Shown here piece after piece: positions 34,287 through 45,645 of a stretch of DNA of 64,000 nucleotides. The position numbers and the translations under genes were made by a program. The notes below the pieces were generated by a model. It did no database searches. It saw only the letters and a program-made list of their open reading frames with translations, and was not told where the DNA came from. Within the stretch, counting starts at the first letter, position 1. Each line of letters begins with the position of its first letter. Source of the stretch: Gigaspora rosea (taxonomy: Eukaryota; Glomeromycota; Glomeromycetes; Diversisporales; Gigasporaceae); the NCBI GenBank assembly GCA_003550325.1, contig QKWP01000269.1:255138-319137 (forward strand), in the 5' to 3' direction.

Positions 34287-34855
34287 TGTAACTATTAAGG
34301 TTGGAGAGCGTATACATATAACCGGTTTAACTCTAATAGTTAGGAGATAAGTTTCTGATTTACTCGAATAAATGTCTCTTCAGCACTACACTAGCTTACT
34401 TCCTTTATTTTTCTTTAAGTAAAATCGAAGGGAACTTTATTCTTTTGTATTGTATTGCATTTCTTTATTGAAGTCAAATTCATTCGTTTATATACATTTG
34501 AATTTAATATACGACACGTTAATGTGTTGTTTGGCACGTTAACGTGTTGTTAATACACCACGTGCTATTCAACGATGATACTACTAAAGCCCAACACGTT
34601 GTAATTTATGCCCCTTAATAGGTATACATGCTAACACAGCATTTGAAAGGTCTGAGGTAGTGACGTCACTACATCACTCTTACGTCATATAAAATTGATG
34701 TGGTGACGTCAATACGTCACTCTACAACCCCTGCCTTTTGTTAGACTCTAGCTAACACGTTAACGTACGTGGAAGATTTATAAAAAGGGGTCAATCATCA
34801 AGTTTTGACTAACATTTAATGAATTATACCTATCCTAAATAAAGAGAAGATCTTA
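34287..34855. mobile_element. Unidentified insert, possibly solo LTR-like
   Basis: Comparison with the family core at 35625-35660 shows that about 570 bp of unrelated, promoter-like DNA separates the left end of the composite hAT element from its core. It contains CACGTTAACGTG palindromes (about 34540), TGACGTCA twice (34661-34668 and 34704-34711) and AATAAA near its right end. TG-like start and regulatory content suggest a solo LTR, but no clean ends or TSD were found. Confidence 0.25.
34661..34711. promoter_or_regulatory. Pair of CRE-like TGACGTCA sites
   Basis: TGACGTCA at 34661-34668 and 34704-34711, with TACGTCAT at 34681 and TACGTCAC at 34714. This is the consensus for CREB/ATF-type bZIP factors. 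Whether any host factor uses them is unknown; they lie inside repeat DNA. Confidence 0.35.
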
Positions 34856-34913
34856 TCTAAATTTTTGCCGATCACTTTTATATGAATTATGTCAATCAAT
34901 CAGATCACTAGAA

Positions 34914-35025
34914 TAGAGATTGTACCCGTTGGGAAAACCTCTACCCGGTTACTATTAAATTACCCGGATATCCGGATAAATTACTTTTTCACATAATTGC
35001 AAGTTCTACCCGGGTACAATCACTA
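34914..35025. mobile_element. hAT-like MITE, TAGNGATTGTACCCG, nested
   Basis: A perfect 8-bp duplication CACTAGAA flanks it (34906-34913 and 35026-35033). Ends are TAGAGATTGTACCCG and the inverse of TAGTGATTGTACCCG. The interior has CCCGGTTACT, ACCCGGATATCCGG and CTACCCGGG. It is 112 bp. It interrupts the composite element's core: the uninterrupted version CAGATCGCTAGAAAC stands at about 35692. Confidence 0.85.
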
Positions 35026-35778
35026 CACTAGAAGCAAACTATACGTACTCGACTACCAACACGAACTCTATATATGCTACACTATAGATGTGATTCATCA
35101 AGTAACTAAGATGTGGTAGAATTTATCATAAATCATTTATCGATAATTTCTTTGTTCTGATCAAAGATCACCCTATAGTGGAAATGGGTACCAGGCTCAT
35201 CATGCAATACATACGTGCAATCAAATCATGCTTGCCTGTATTGCTACGATTTAATAGCAAGTCATGCGCAACATGCACTTTATAAACCTCAATCAGATCT
35301 CTTCCAATAATGACTCTCTATGAAACCGTCTATTGCGCATTAACAAAACAAATTTTCCACAAAAATTTGGTATATAAGAAAAGCCCCATTTCGACCATAA
35401 CCCCTAACATATGGTTTTATTTTAAAATTTTTAAAATTCAGTTTGTTTTAATTAATGTAGATTATCTGATTGGTGCAACTGCGACGATCTTTCAACATTA
35501 TACACATCGGAATGTCTCAAAATGAAATATTCAATAAATGTTAATCGACTAAGCGGACTAAGCAGGGTTTTATAACATCGGCTTAGTCGATGTTTTAGGC
35601 ATCGACCTGTGATGTGCCACGCAGTACTATACGTACTGTACTTTACGCTAAAATTTTTGCCAATTACTGTTATATGAATTATGACACAATCAGATCGCTA
35701 GAAACTATACTTATTATACGTATTGTACACTAAAAAATCAAAAAAAAAACCCATGAAATGCACATCACTAATCCTACC

Positions 35779-37808
35779 TCATTATAGCGATCCCGTTAAA
35801 ATGAACCCCTTATTATGACGAAGTGATTCTCTAAAACAATTACCTGATTGATTCGTTATCTTAATGAAATTTTTAAAATTATTCATTTATATGAAATTTA
35901 AATCATTACTAAGTAAAGTAAAACTATACATCAATGAAACTTTATTATTTTTATTTTATATGTTTGAATAAAAATTCTATATTAATTATTACAGCCTCCG
36001 TTAGTGATTGTTATATTCTGAGTGGTGTATAAGCTCGGCAAAGTTTTACTGGAAAAGTACGAGTGACATGCAGTTGTACTTTTTTCAGTAAATTTTCACT
36101 TATTGTCAATTGTTTAAGATATAAATGATTTATCCTCTGCCATTCACGTAACATAACATTTTTGTAATTCGTTGGTAAAATGGTAAAAATATAAAAAATA
36201 AAAGTTTCGAAAGTCTTATAATGATCATCGGTAATACAAGTCACATGAATCAGAATTGGCCAATCAGATTGATTATAAAATGGACGGAGTACGAACAGTA
36301 CGTATGTGGGAATCTCTTAGTTAAATTAGGGTTAGAGTTAGGGCGTACATACTGTATGATAAAATCTACCCCAAAAATGGGGTTTTATTCCGTTTCCTAT
36401 TAATGAAGCATTAAATATTAAAGTGGCGTTTATAGGCTGGAGTCGTTAATTTTAGGATACTTTAATAAATTGTTTTTCTATTATTAGAATTTAACTAATT
36501 TTAACACCTGGTTAAAGTCATAAATTTTAACCACCCTACCCTTTATTTTATAGAAGTTTTTTATATAAAAAATTATTCTTCAAAGATTAGGGTTAGGGTA
36601 AGGGTATAGGTATATTAAGTTAGAGGATGGATTGATTATTTATATGCAAAATTAGATGCCAAAAACTTTTATTTAATAGCCCAAAGCTAGTTTTTGTAAT
36701 AAAATTTTGCGATATTGATAATTTTTTGATTTTTTTCTAAATTTTCTTAATTTTGTTACACAAGATCCTGCGACCTGATTGGTAAATTATAGGGTGGTTA
36801 TATCACCAGGGGGGCAAGTTAGCAATACTCTTTCTATTATACATTTTATATAATTTATTGGAAGATCAGTACAACTCTGAATAAGCCTGAAAATATAAAG
36901 TTTTAGAATTTCATAATTTATTATAATTTGTGAAATAAATTTTATTTAATAAAATATACTTGTATTTTATTTAATAAATTTTTTAAATAGTAAAAAAAAA
37001 AAAAATTACTTAACTACATAAAGAACTTAAAATATTCTTTCTGAGAACATAAAACCAAACTGAATTTTAAACACCACATGTAAGTTCTTTTATGCTATAA
37101 ATTTCCAATAATTAAATAGGATGACTTTGCAAAAAATCTTATAGCGATAGTCTAGTATTAATTATAAGTCGACAAGAAGAAATTTTCGTAATAAACTGCA
37201 AATCTAGTTTTTTTTTTACTAGTTTTTTACAAGTTCCTTAAAAGAGTTATATAAAAATGATTCTCTAAATTAATAGTACATTTAAACCTCTTTATGGCCA
37301 TCTTCTATATAAGCACATATTCTTTATTAAATATTTGTTTTCAAAAACCAACTATATATACCAGTATATATATTTATTAAATATAATAAATTTGACCTCT
37401 ATAATTAGCACAATTCTCTATAATCACGCTTTTTTGTATCCCAAGTGTGTGACTATAGAGATGTTAGGCTGTAGTTTTCGTTTTTTCGCCAAAAAATTTC
37501 ATTTCCTCGTCTAATTATTTTTAGTTCTAATAAGAAACTGAATTTGTGATTTGCTACGAAAATTTCCTATAATATTAACAGTTTATACTAAATCTAAAAT
37601 ACTTCAACGAAATTTTTGAAATGAACCTCGAAATTACCAATTTTATTTGTTATATTTTTTTTCTTATTATATAATAATAACAATATTATGATTGCTAAAT
37701 TCTGGGATTAAATATCATGAAGTAATAATTTCGCATAGCATGATGAACTACTGTAATAAATAATTCTCTAATATTAAATTTAGCGAAAAATAGTTGATAA
37801 ATTAAATA
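35779..37808. other. Spacer with telomere-like patches
   Basis: TTAGGGTTAGAGTTAGGG near 36320 and TTAGGGTTAGGGTAAGGG near 36586 are embedded in AT-rich DNA. 37290-37470 has CTCTATAATCACG phrases like a decayed pogo/mariner MITE. Open frames here are short and not credible. Confidence 0.4.
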
Positions 37809-37993
37809 CAATCATACCTGAGTTATATCACCCCTTTTTCCCGAGCATTTTTGGAGATATAACAAAGGTGAGGATATAACTCAATACATAAAACATATAA
37901 AAACATATAAAAATAAAAATTATCTTGTTTAAATCTGAGGATATAACTCAAGTTGGGATATAACCCAATGAGGATATAACCCAGTTATGACTG
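37809..37993. mobile_element. pogo-like MITE, TA target
   Basis: TA on both sides (37807-37808 and 37994-37995). Ends are CAATCATACCTGAGTTATAT and the inverse of CAGTCATAACTGGGTTATAT. GGATATAACYCA is repeated four times in the right half. It is 185 bp. CAGT-starting TIRs with a TA duplication fit pogo/Fot1-type mariners. Confidence 0.75.
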
Positions 37994-37995
37994 TA

Positions 37996-38512
37996 TTTTA
38001 GATTAAAGCTACAACAAAGTTTTAAAAGCTAGTTGTATATAACTTTAAAAAAAAAACTTTTTTTAAGTAATTATATTATTATTATTATTTATTAAACAAT
38101 TGACCATAAATTAGGTTAGGCTCAATTTTTGGACACCCGAAAATAAATTGAACTGAGTATGGGATATAAATTGAATCGGCGCAGTAGGCGCAGCGCACAT
38201 TGGTGCATGTTTTTTTTGTGTTTGCGCCAATAAAAATTTCTTGAATTTATAACACTGGGGAGCAGAACATTCTTGAAATTTCGTGTAGCTGAAGGTTTTT
38301 ACTTTACTCCATTTTAACTCCGGCAAACAAAAAAAATCTTTTCGGAGTTTGCCCTGATACAAATGTAAATATGGTTATTCGTATAACAATCTCGATTAAA
38401 ATTTTCTGTGGCGTAACTGTAACCATTTCATTTTTATTACTAGTTGCAGAATTTTATTTAAATACAGTAAGTACACATTTTTAATAAACTTTTAAATCAA
38501 AAACCTTGAAAA
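37996..38512. promoter_or_regulatory. Upstream region of the BTB-TLDc gene
   Basis: The region just ahead of the gene contains GGCGCAGTAGGCGCAGCGCA near 38177 and is AT-rich next to the start codon. The ATG at 38513 sits in an A-rich context (CCTTGAAAAATG). No definite transcription-factor site is claimed. Confidence 0.35.
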
Positions 38513-40031
38513 ATGATAATAAAAAACCATTTAGAAAGGCTTTCAACAGATTACCTTGAACTTCTTGATGATGATGAAGATTTTAATGTAATCATTAAAG
38601 CCGGAGAATCACCAAATACATCGATTTTCAGAGCACATTCAAATGTTTTAAGATGTAGATCATTATATTTTCGAGATAAATTAGCAAATACCGATAAAGA
38701 TGCAAATGACATTAAAACCATTAATTTAAATCATGTTTCTATTCAACAATTTGAAACTATTATTAAGTAAGTTGTGTTTTAAATAATATACTAAATACAT
38801 ATATGTGTAGTGAACTAATTTTTTAAATTCTAAACTTTAAATAAGATATATCTATGGTGGAGTGGTTGTATTAGAAAATCAGGACGCATCATCCATTTAT
38901 GAACTCATGTTTATTGCTTTAGAGTTTTTTCTAGAAGGGTTATCTAAACATATTGAAATTCATTTAATTGAAACAAAAGCTAATTGGCTTCGTTTACATT
39001 TTACTCGTATTTATCAAAAATGTTTTCAAAATAATCAATTTCAAAATTTACAAAAATGGTGTAACGACTTTTTGGTAAAGTATCCAAATAAAATTTTTGA
39101 TTCCGTAGATTTTACTTCAATTCAAGAAAATGCTTTAGTTTCTCTTATTGGAAGAGATGATTTACAAATGGATGAAATAAAAATTTGGAATTATATCATC
39201 AAATGGGGAACTGCCCAAATTCATGGCTTACCATCAGATCTTAATAAATGGTCTGATAAAAATTTTCTTGCTTTAAAAAATAAATTGAAAAATTGTTTAC
39301 CTCTTATTCGTTATTTTCAAATATCTGAAGATGATATTATTAATAATATAAGACCATATAAAAAAATCTTAGAAAAAGATCTTTGGGAAGACATACTAAA
39401 GAAAATTGCAAACCAATATCGACCAATATCATCAACGATTCTTCCACCTCGAATAATTTTAGAACAAACATTACCATCTAGAGGATCTTATTCAACAATA
39501 ATCAACGACAAACAAGCAGCTGAAATCGCAACTTATGTTGATAAGAAAACTGAACCATATTCTGCAATAAATAATCCATATGAATTTAAATTACTTCTTC
39601 GTGGAACTAGAGATGGTTTTACCGCTGCCACATTTTGGAGATTATGTGATCAACAAGAAAATACTATTGTAATCATGAAGGTCAAAGATACTGATGAAAT
39701 CCTTGGTGGATATAATCCAACCAAATGGAACAAATCAATTGATGATTATATTAATTGTGATGATAGCTTTATTTTTTCATTGAAAAATGGTACTATTCAA
39801 TCCTCTATTTTAAGCCGTGTTAAACATTCACAATATGCAATTTATTGTCATCCTAATTTTGGTCCTTGTTTTGGTGATTGTCTTGATCTTGTTATGAGAA
39901 ACAATTTTGATCAAGATAATAATTGTTATTGTGGTCAATTTTCATATGACAAAGCAATTAGGGATACAACCGATACAACCTCTTGGTTTTCAGTATCAGA
40001 ATATGAAGTATTCCAAATTCAAAAAAGATAG
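38513..40031 (+). CDS. BTB-BACK-TLDc domain protein
   Basis: Exon 1 is 38513-38766, the intron 38767-38845 and exon 2 38846-40031; the spliced product is 479 residues. The BTB/POZ domain covers about residues 10-125: DFNVIIKAGE..., FRAHSNVLRCRSLYFRDKL, and across the junction FETIIK+YIYGG, which confirms the splice. A BACK-like helical region follows (about 130-245: ENALVSLIGRDDLQMDEIKIWNYIIKWG). A TLDc domain ends it (about 300-477: FKLLLRGTRDGFTAATFWRLCD, IMKVKDTDEILGGYNP, FGDCLDLV, VSEYEVFQI). BTB-BACK proteins usually act as cullin-3 ubiquitin-ligase adaptors; TLDc is tied to oxidative-stress response and V-ATPase binding. This architecture is hugely expanded in Rhizophagus, and the function of single members is unknown. 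The frame is intact and no neighbour forms a functional pair with it. Confidence 0.92.
38767..38845 (+). other. Spliceosomal intron in the BTB-TLDc gene
   Basis: GTAAGT donor and TTTAAATAAG acceptor, 79 bp, phase 2. Splicing rebuilds IIKYIYGG, the usual last strand-helix motif of BTB domains. Confidence 0.88.
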
Positions 40032-41595
40032 ATTATTATTTAGTTTTATAAATCGGTATATTGTATGGTTGTGGGTATATTGGGGCTTACGTTGTGAAAA
40101 TATTGTCTTTGTAAAAAATATATCAACATTTTTCTAATTTTTTTGTTTTATTATATCTTTGCCAAAATGTTTCAACATGATTGTTTTAATAGACAAAGTA
40201 TACAAAAAAAATTTTTTTTAAAAAATTATATTTTAGAAATTCTTTAATAAATTTAATTTTTAATTTTACCTACATAATTTTTTATCTAAAAAAATATCAA
40301 TTTATTAAAAAAAAATAATTTTAGATTTTTTATTGTAGCAATTAAAATTTTATTTTAAATATGAATGATGTAAAGAGAAGCCCCGTAAATTATGCTTTTT
40401 GAATATAAAGATATCTAAACCAAGAAATTAAACGCTTAATATTTTAATATTATTTAAATCGTCTCATCAAGAATTCAAAATGATATTAAATAACATTTTA
40501 TTAATTGTTATTATATATATGTTATTTTAGTATAATACAAAATTTTTACATGTTTACATGTATAATTTGAGTAATACGAATTGTAGTAGTGGTGCAAAGA
40601 TATTGATACAAATCGATGAAAAATTTTCAAGCCCGAAGTCTAACATGGTTGTCAAATAGCAAATGCAATGATCATAACGATGTTTTTTTTCCTCCTTTTA
40701 AAAAAAAAAAATCAAAATCGGTTTTAAAATGTCTAAAAATAAAATATTGATACCTTTGGATGATATTAGTTCTGATGACTAGTCTATATTATCGAGTAAT
40801 AGCTTTTTTGATAAAAGAAAATATGTTTGAAGAAAATAATTCTTCTAATGGAACTAATAAAGAGAAAATTTTTCCTGAAAAAATAATTCCTTTAATAAAA
40901 ACTTTGAAAACTTTGACATCGATTATACATTTGAAGATAGGTTTTCGGTAAGTTTTTTTTTTCAAGAAGCCCCTAGATCTTCACCTGAAATAGAAAGTTC
41001 GGAAATATATCATGCAAAAAAATTATAGAATTTCCACTAACCTGTGAAAAAAAATTTTATTTTATCATATTGACGGGTAGGAAAACATAGATTCAATATT
41101 TGCAGATGTTATAAATGTCATATAAACGTAAAGTTAAATAGTAATTTAAGGCCATGCAACCAAAATTAATTGGTTCTCGTAACATCATAGGGCCCAAGAA
41201 CACTCGGCACCCGGATGTTAGGGTTAACTAAGGGTTAGGGTTTGTCTTATAAGTAAAATTGTCTTCCCAAAATTTTTTATTATTATAGTATAAACAAATT
41301 TTATATTAAATGTTTAAAAAAGTGATTTATTTAAAGCATATATAAATTTATTATATACCAGATGCATATATAAACTACATTCCACCGGAATTGCCAATTT
41401 CAGCAAACTTCGAACAGGATTCGAAAGCTTTGCTAAAGTTCTTATCACACCAATTCCTGTAATAGAATCCAACTTCATATTAGCTAATTTTTAATAGCAT
41501 GTGAATGACTTGTTTTTGTCTCTAATTCTATATAGATAACAATATTCAACATCAGTTGTTCAATTAGCAAACCTATATCTTGATAATATCTGAAG
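40032..41595. other. Downstream spacer with a possible gene fragment
   Basis: At 40727-40951 frames read MSKNKILIPLDDISSDD then, after stops and shifts, NMFEENNSSNGTNKEKIFPE, ending at a GTAAGT-like donor (about 40949). Codon-like composition suggests a decayed first exon of an unrecognised gene. TTAGGGTT patches lie near 41218-41245. The rest is AT-rich. Confidence 0.35.
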
Positions 41596-42121
41596 TAGTG
41601 ATTAGACCCGTTTAAAAAAATGTGACCCGGGTCACCCGACGGGTGGAACGGAAAAATACCGGTTTGTTTTGTAAAAAATTCATTTCGATATAGTAAAAAA
41701 AAATCCTTTTTATAGCGATATAAAAGTTTACTCCTATTTTATCTATACAGTCAATTCTCCACAAGTGCTCCTTTTTTCTTCACAATAAAATATATTGCAT
41801 TTAGATATAATTATAATCATAAGTTGTAATTAGATCTCTCTATAAGTGCACATTTTCCAGATGGAGAGCTCACTCTCTATAACTCTGCGACCTCCCGACT
41901 AACTCACCCATATTTCATATTTCTTGATATCTTCCGAACTTTTTCGAAACTTTCCGACGTTCCTAATTATATCACTGGCCCAAATTAAACAGACACTGCT
42001 CTTAATTTTGCCCAAAAATTCGTTGCTGTCAAAAATTCCATTTTATACCGTTTTGTACGGTTTATTCATATATATATGAATTTTTCCGTGTCCCTGGTGG
42101 ACCCGCGGGTCATCCGGGTGA

Positions 42122-42217
42122 TTACCTGGGTCTATCGGGTGACACGTTTACCCTGGTTACCCGGGTCTATCGGGTGACCCGTTTACCCTGGTTACCCGGG
42201 TCTATCGGGTGACCCGG
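42122..42217. repeat. 35-bp tandem repeat, about 2.7 copies
   Basis: The unit reads TTACCCGGGTCTATCGGG then TGACCCGTTTACCCTGG. Copies differ by only two or three bases. The repeats are partly self-complementary and very GC-rich for this window. Confidence 0.8.
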
Positions 42218-42440
42218 TCAAAATCATATCGAACGTTATTCTTTTTTTTCAGTTGAGTATTCAAAAGATCTCTCAAGTAACTACCGTAGATCCTCATTTT
42301 TAACGAAAAATAAGAATATGGAGAAAGCCCGACAAAAAAAACTGCAGATGCTTACCAACTCTTAAAACTAGCTACTCGGCTTTTGTTCTAAAAGATTTCA
42401 AGCATGCATTCGAAGATGGCATATTACACTTTGTAAAATA

Positions 42441-42608
42441 CGGTATAATCTCAACATAACGAAGCTCTGAAGCTGGAAATTTTCTTCATTATATCGAAAC
42501 TTTCTAATAGTTTCGTTATATCGGGGCTAAATTTAAACGAAATAACTTTCGTTATACAATTAGTGGTTATTACTGTATATCGAAGTTCGTTATATCGAGG
42601 TTATACTG
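42441..42608. mobile_element. pogo-like MITE, CAGTATAACCTCGATATAAC
   Basis: TA on both sides (42439-42440 and 42609-42610). Ends are CGGTATAATCTCAACATAAC and the inverse of CAGTATAACCTCGATATAAC. The inner repeats TTCGTTATA/TATAACGAA recur several times. The terminus is of the type known for pogo/Tigger/Fot1 elements. It is 168 bp, nested in the CCCGGGT cluster. Confidence 0.8.
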
Positions 42609-42951
42609 TATTTTAGATTTGACTGTCAAATAATACGTATTTAATTTGGTTAGCAAAGTCGGTATGATTATGCGATTTACGATGTATTAAGTTACCTTTA
42701 TCATCATTATAATTCCAAAAGACGATTATGCTAAAAGAATTTCTATAGAATCATTATAGTTTAGAAAAATAGACATGGGATTGAAATCATGACCAGATAA
42801 AACTTCGCCTCAGTTTAGACAGAAGTTAGCCAACGTGTTAACTCATGAATCAATTCACGGGTCAACCCGTGGGTAAACCCACCCGGGTCGTCACAACTCA
42901 ATGCGGGTTACCCAACCCACCCGCGGGTGACCTACTCGAGTCCAATCTCTA

Positions 42952-43575
42952 GTTTTATATACTTCAATGAGATTTTTGTAGTATTCCACTATTTTACTCA
43001 AACATACAATAGTAGCACCGGTGACAACGAGGCCAATAGTAGTTGTTGCTACTAACGTTTACCTCAGAGGTAAAGCGAACACACGAGGTTATAGGCCACA
43101 CACTGGCACTATATCAGATATGATGTTTATTTAATTACTGCGGATGCGTTATTCTTTACGGGGAAAAAACACCCACTAATACCTTATTTTTTGACTTTTT
43201 CTTTCTTTCCCTAACTTCAGAATATTTCGGTCATACGATTTTTGACTTTTAATTAATTACTAATCACGCTATTTTCTTCTATATTATTACGATATTACAG
43301 TATACTTTGACAGATTTTAACCAATTTGCACATCATCAATTAATTATTGTCGCAGATTATAATGAAATCAATTAAAATGAACTGTGGGTTTCTATTTAAC
43401 CTTTTAATTTTTAACCTTAACCCCTAACCTAAAAAATGCGCCCAAAACATCTTATTTTTCGATCGCTATACATATTTCATTTTAATCAGTCACAATTATT
43501 ACTGAAATTTCCTTTATGTCCCGGCTCGGGTGTCCAGGATTATGATGCGAAGTTAGCCAAATTATGCATTATAAA
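42952..43575. other. Spacer, no feature recognised
   Basis: AT-rich DNA. A CCTTAACCCCTAACCT patch near 43412 is the only notable motif. Confidence 0.4.
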
Positions 43576-43578
43576 TTA

Positions 43579-43826
43579 GGCCGTTCGAAGTTGATTCTTT
43601 GGTTAACATCACTTTTCCAGGACTCTCGGGAGGGGGGTAAAATGAAACGAACATATGAAACGAACATATAAAAATGAACAAAGATAGGCCAATTTCATTG
43701 GTTGATATAAATCAGGTGACTGGTGAGATTCATCTAGCGTTTTGATTGGCTGTTCGTTTTCGGGGGGAGGTGGGGGAGACTTCAGCTGGGGGGTGATGTT
43801 AACCAAAAAATTAACTTCAAACGGCC
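43579..43826. mobile_element. Harbinger-like MITE, GGCCGTT family, copy 1
   Basis: TTA on both sides (43576-43578 and 43827-43829). Ends are GGCCGTTCGAAGTTGATTCT and the inverse of GGCCGTTTGAAGTTAATTTT, each followed by GGTTAACATCAC. Inside are GGGAGGGGGG and GAACGAACAT-type repeats. It is 248 bp. Copies lie at 45156-45362 and, in part, about 48535-48640. Confidence 0.85.
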
Positions 43827-43829
43827 TTA

Positions 43830-44811
43830 TGCGAATTACGCGAACTTTGAGTGTACAATCTCTTGAATCTTATTGGATGGCGTATTCAAATCGATCATTT
43901 GATGCGCATTAACATCACGTGTATAAACAAGTATACTGGGTTTTGTTTAATGTCATATGAAAGCGTTTTTTGTGAAATTCATTTTGATAAACTTGTGACT
44001 GTGCGCATCTTCTAACGTAATACGAAGTTCGAAGTGTATGGTTTACAGGCAGCGCAAAATCTTGCATATGGTTTAATAGCATGGTCACATGTTCAAATTG
44101 ATCATGTGTACTTTTCGTTAGGCTGGTCATACATTGCTAGATTCTGCCCAATGAAACAAAGACAGATGCATCTATCTGAATTCGTACGTTGATTTAGAAC
44201 TGTTTGAATTTGTGTTGCGAATCTTTCTGGTAGTTAAAATTATATAAAGCTTGTGGCAGTGCATGACTTCTAAATTTAAAATTGTTATACCTTACTACCT
44301 TTGGCAATCAATTTATGAGTAAAGAAAGACGCAGTATGATTGTTAGTGATCTATTTCTGTATTTGAGATAGATCTAATCCAAAAGGTATAGTGATTTACG
44401 TACAGTATGGAATCATTCAGAGTAGTGATTTGGGTGATGAAAAATCTTGGCTGGGAAAAAATGCTCAGGCGGTCAACCGAGCCGGCCTTTTTGCTAGCAA
44501 ATTCTCTACTGTAATCAGAATTAACCACCATATTTATATCAAACGTATAAAAAAAAATATCAGGCAGTTCCTTGCCATTCAGTTATACCGAATTGTCTGG
44601 AGCTGTTTAGCTTGGTTTAACCAGATTTGAAATCAATTATAAATCAAAATATATTATTTCCAGAATTAATTCATTTTATTTACTAAAATTGAACTGGTTT
44701 AGTATCCCGAAAATGACTGCATAAAAATTGTTCCATAGTTTCTGGCCGAATTATGTTAGTTATATTAGTGCCAACTGGATTAAACAGTTAACCCAGATAA
44801 ACACAGTTAGC
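43830..44811. other. Spacer, no feature recognised
   Basis: Moderately AT-rich DNA with short open frames on both strands that give no recognisable protein. No bounded repeat was seen. Confidence 0.4.
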
Positions 44812-45645
44812 CCTATAAGAAAAGTGGTACGGGTTGGTGTCAGGAATTCTCGAAATGGCACGGATCTTGTGGCACGTGCTCGGTAACAATGGCACGGACA
44901 TTACGGCAAAGTGTGGCATGTCATATGAAATGGCACGTTTATATGACACGTATGTGGACGTTACAACGTGTTGGCTTGTGATACGTGTTGGCTCATTTCG
45001 TGGAGAGCGAAAGATCAGTAAAGGAATTTTTTTTAAAAAGAGCAATATCTCATGATTTCACTGATGAAGCTTCCCTATGTGTCTTAACAAAAAAAATTCC
45101 TTATAAAATTTTGCTTCATATGCAGTTAGCTTGCTCATCTTATATTGATTACTTAGGCTGTTTTGAAGTTGATTCTTTGGTTAACATCACTTTTCCAGGA
45201 CTCTCGGGAGGGGGAGGGGGTAAAATGAAACGAACAAATGAAACGAACATATAAAAATGAACTAAGATGGGCCAATTTCGTTGGTTGATATAAATCAGGT
45301 GACTGGTGAGTGTCATCTAGCGTTTTGATTGGCTGTTCGTTTTTGGGGGAGGTTCAAATGGCTTATGTCAATTTATGTTTTAATAGTTAATCCAATCGTT
45401 ATCGCGATAGAAGTGAATTTACGTTCATTACCCGTACCAAATCCAGTGCCGATTTGACTAAAATACTTCTACAAAACCCGAGCCATTTACGGTCCAATTG
45501 GCATGGGCATATGGTCCTACACGGTCCACAGAATCCATATCAATTCGGACCATTTCCCGTACAAATCCGGATTTTGACCCATGCCAAAAAATGCACATGC
45601 CTATACGGCACAACCCGTGCCGATCTGGTCCAATTTTCTTATAGG
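44812..45645. mobile_element. GGCACGG-rich element, CCTATAAGAAAA ends
   Basis: The left end CCTATAAGAAAAGTGGTACG is matched in inverse by CCTATAAGAAAATTGGACCA at 45626-45645. The left half has TGGCACGG/TGGCACGT repeated about every 25-35 bp (44855-44940); the right half has CGGCACGGG and GGACCAT/ATGGTCC motifs. A Harbinger-like MITE sits in the middle. No TSD was found. Open frames here are chance. Confidence 0.55.
45156..45362. mobile_element. Harbinger-like MITE, GGCCGTT family, copy 2
   Basis: TTA on both sides (45153-45155 and 45363-45365). The left part matches 43579-43800 nearly base for base; the right subterminal part with GGTGATGTTAACC is deleted, leaving only TTCAAATGGC at the end. 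It is 207 bp, nested in the GGCACGG element. Confidence 0.75.

Larger units (their letters stand above)
34259..35770. mobile_element. Composite hAT-like element, TARTGATGTGCC ends
   Basis: A perfect 8-bp duplication ATCCTACC flanks the whole 1.5 kb (34251-34258 and 35771-35778). The left end is TAATGATGTGCCACGTACAG and the right end the inverse of TAGTGATGTGCATTTC. A second internal left end, TGATGTGCCACGCAG, occurs at about 35619. Two copies of the family core (TTTTTGCCRATYACT, then TATATGAATTATG) lie at about 34862 and 35650. The first core is split by another hAT-like MITE, and an unrelated block of about 570 bp lies at 34287-34855. Confidence 0.75.
41596..42951. mobile_element. CCCGGGT-rich palindromic element or cluster
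   Basis: The left edge is TAGTGATTAGACCCG with GTGACCCGGGTCACCCG; the right edge is the inverse of TAGAGATTGGACTCG with GGTCACCCGCGGGTGG. These termini resemble the hAT-like MITE at 34914. The flanks ATCTGAAG and GTTTTATA do not match, so this may be two partial elements. It contains a 35-bp tandem repeat and a nested pogo-like MITE. Confidence 0.45.

Noticed and set aside
36586-36606. A true telomere or chromosome end
   Set aside because: Only two or three TTAGGG units occur, surrounded by ordinary DNA on both sides, and similar patches lie inside MITEs.
41596-42951. One single intact hAT-like element of 1.36 kb
   Set aside because: The end sequences match in inverse, but the two 8-bp flanks (ATCTGAAG and GTTTTATA) differ, so I list it only as an element or cluster.
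43915-45055. Several 62-87-residue frames on both strands
   Set aside because: They overlap each other, have no recognisable motif and cross element boundaries.
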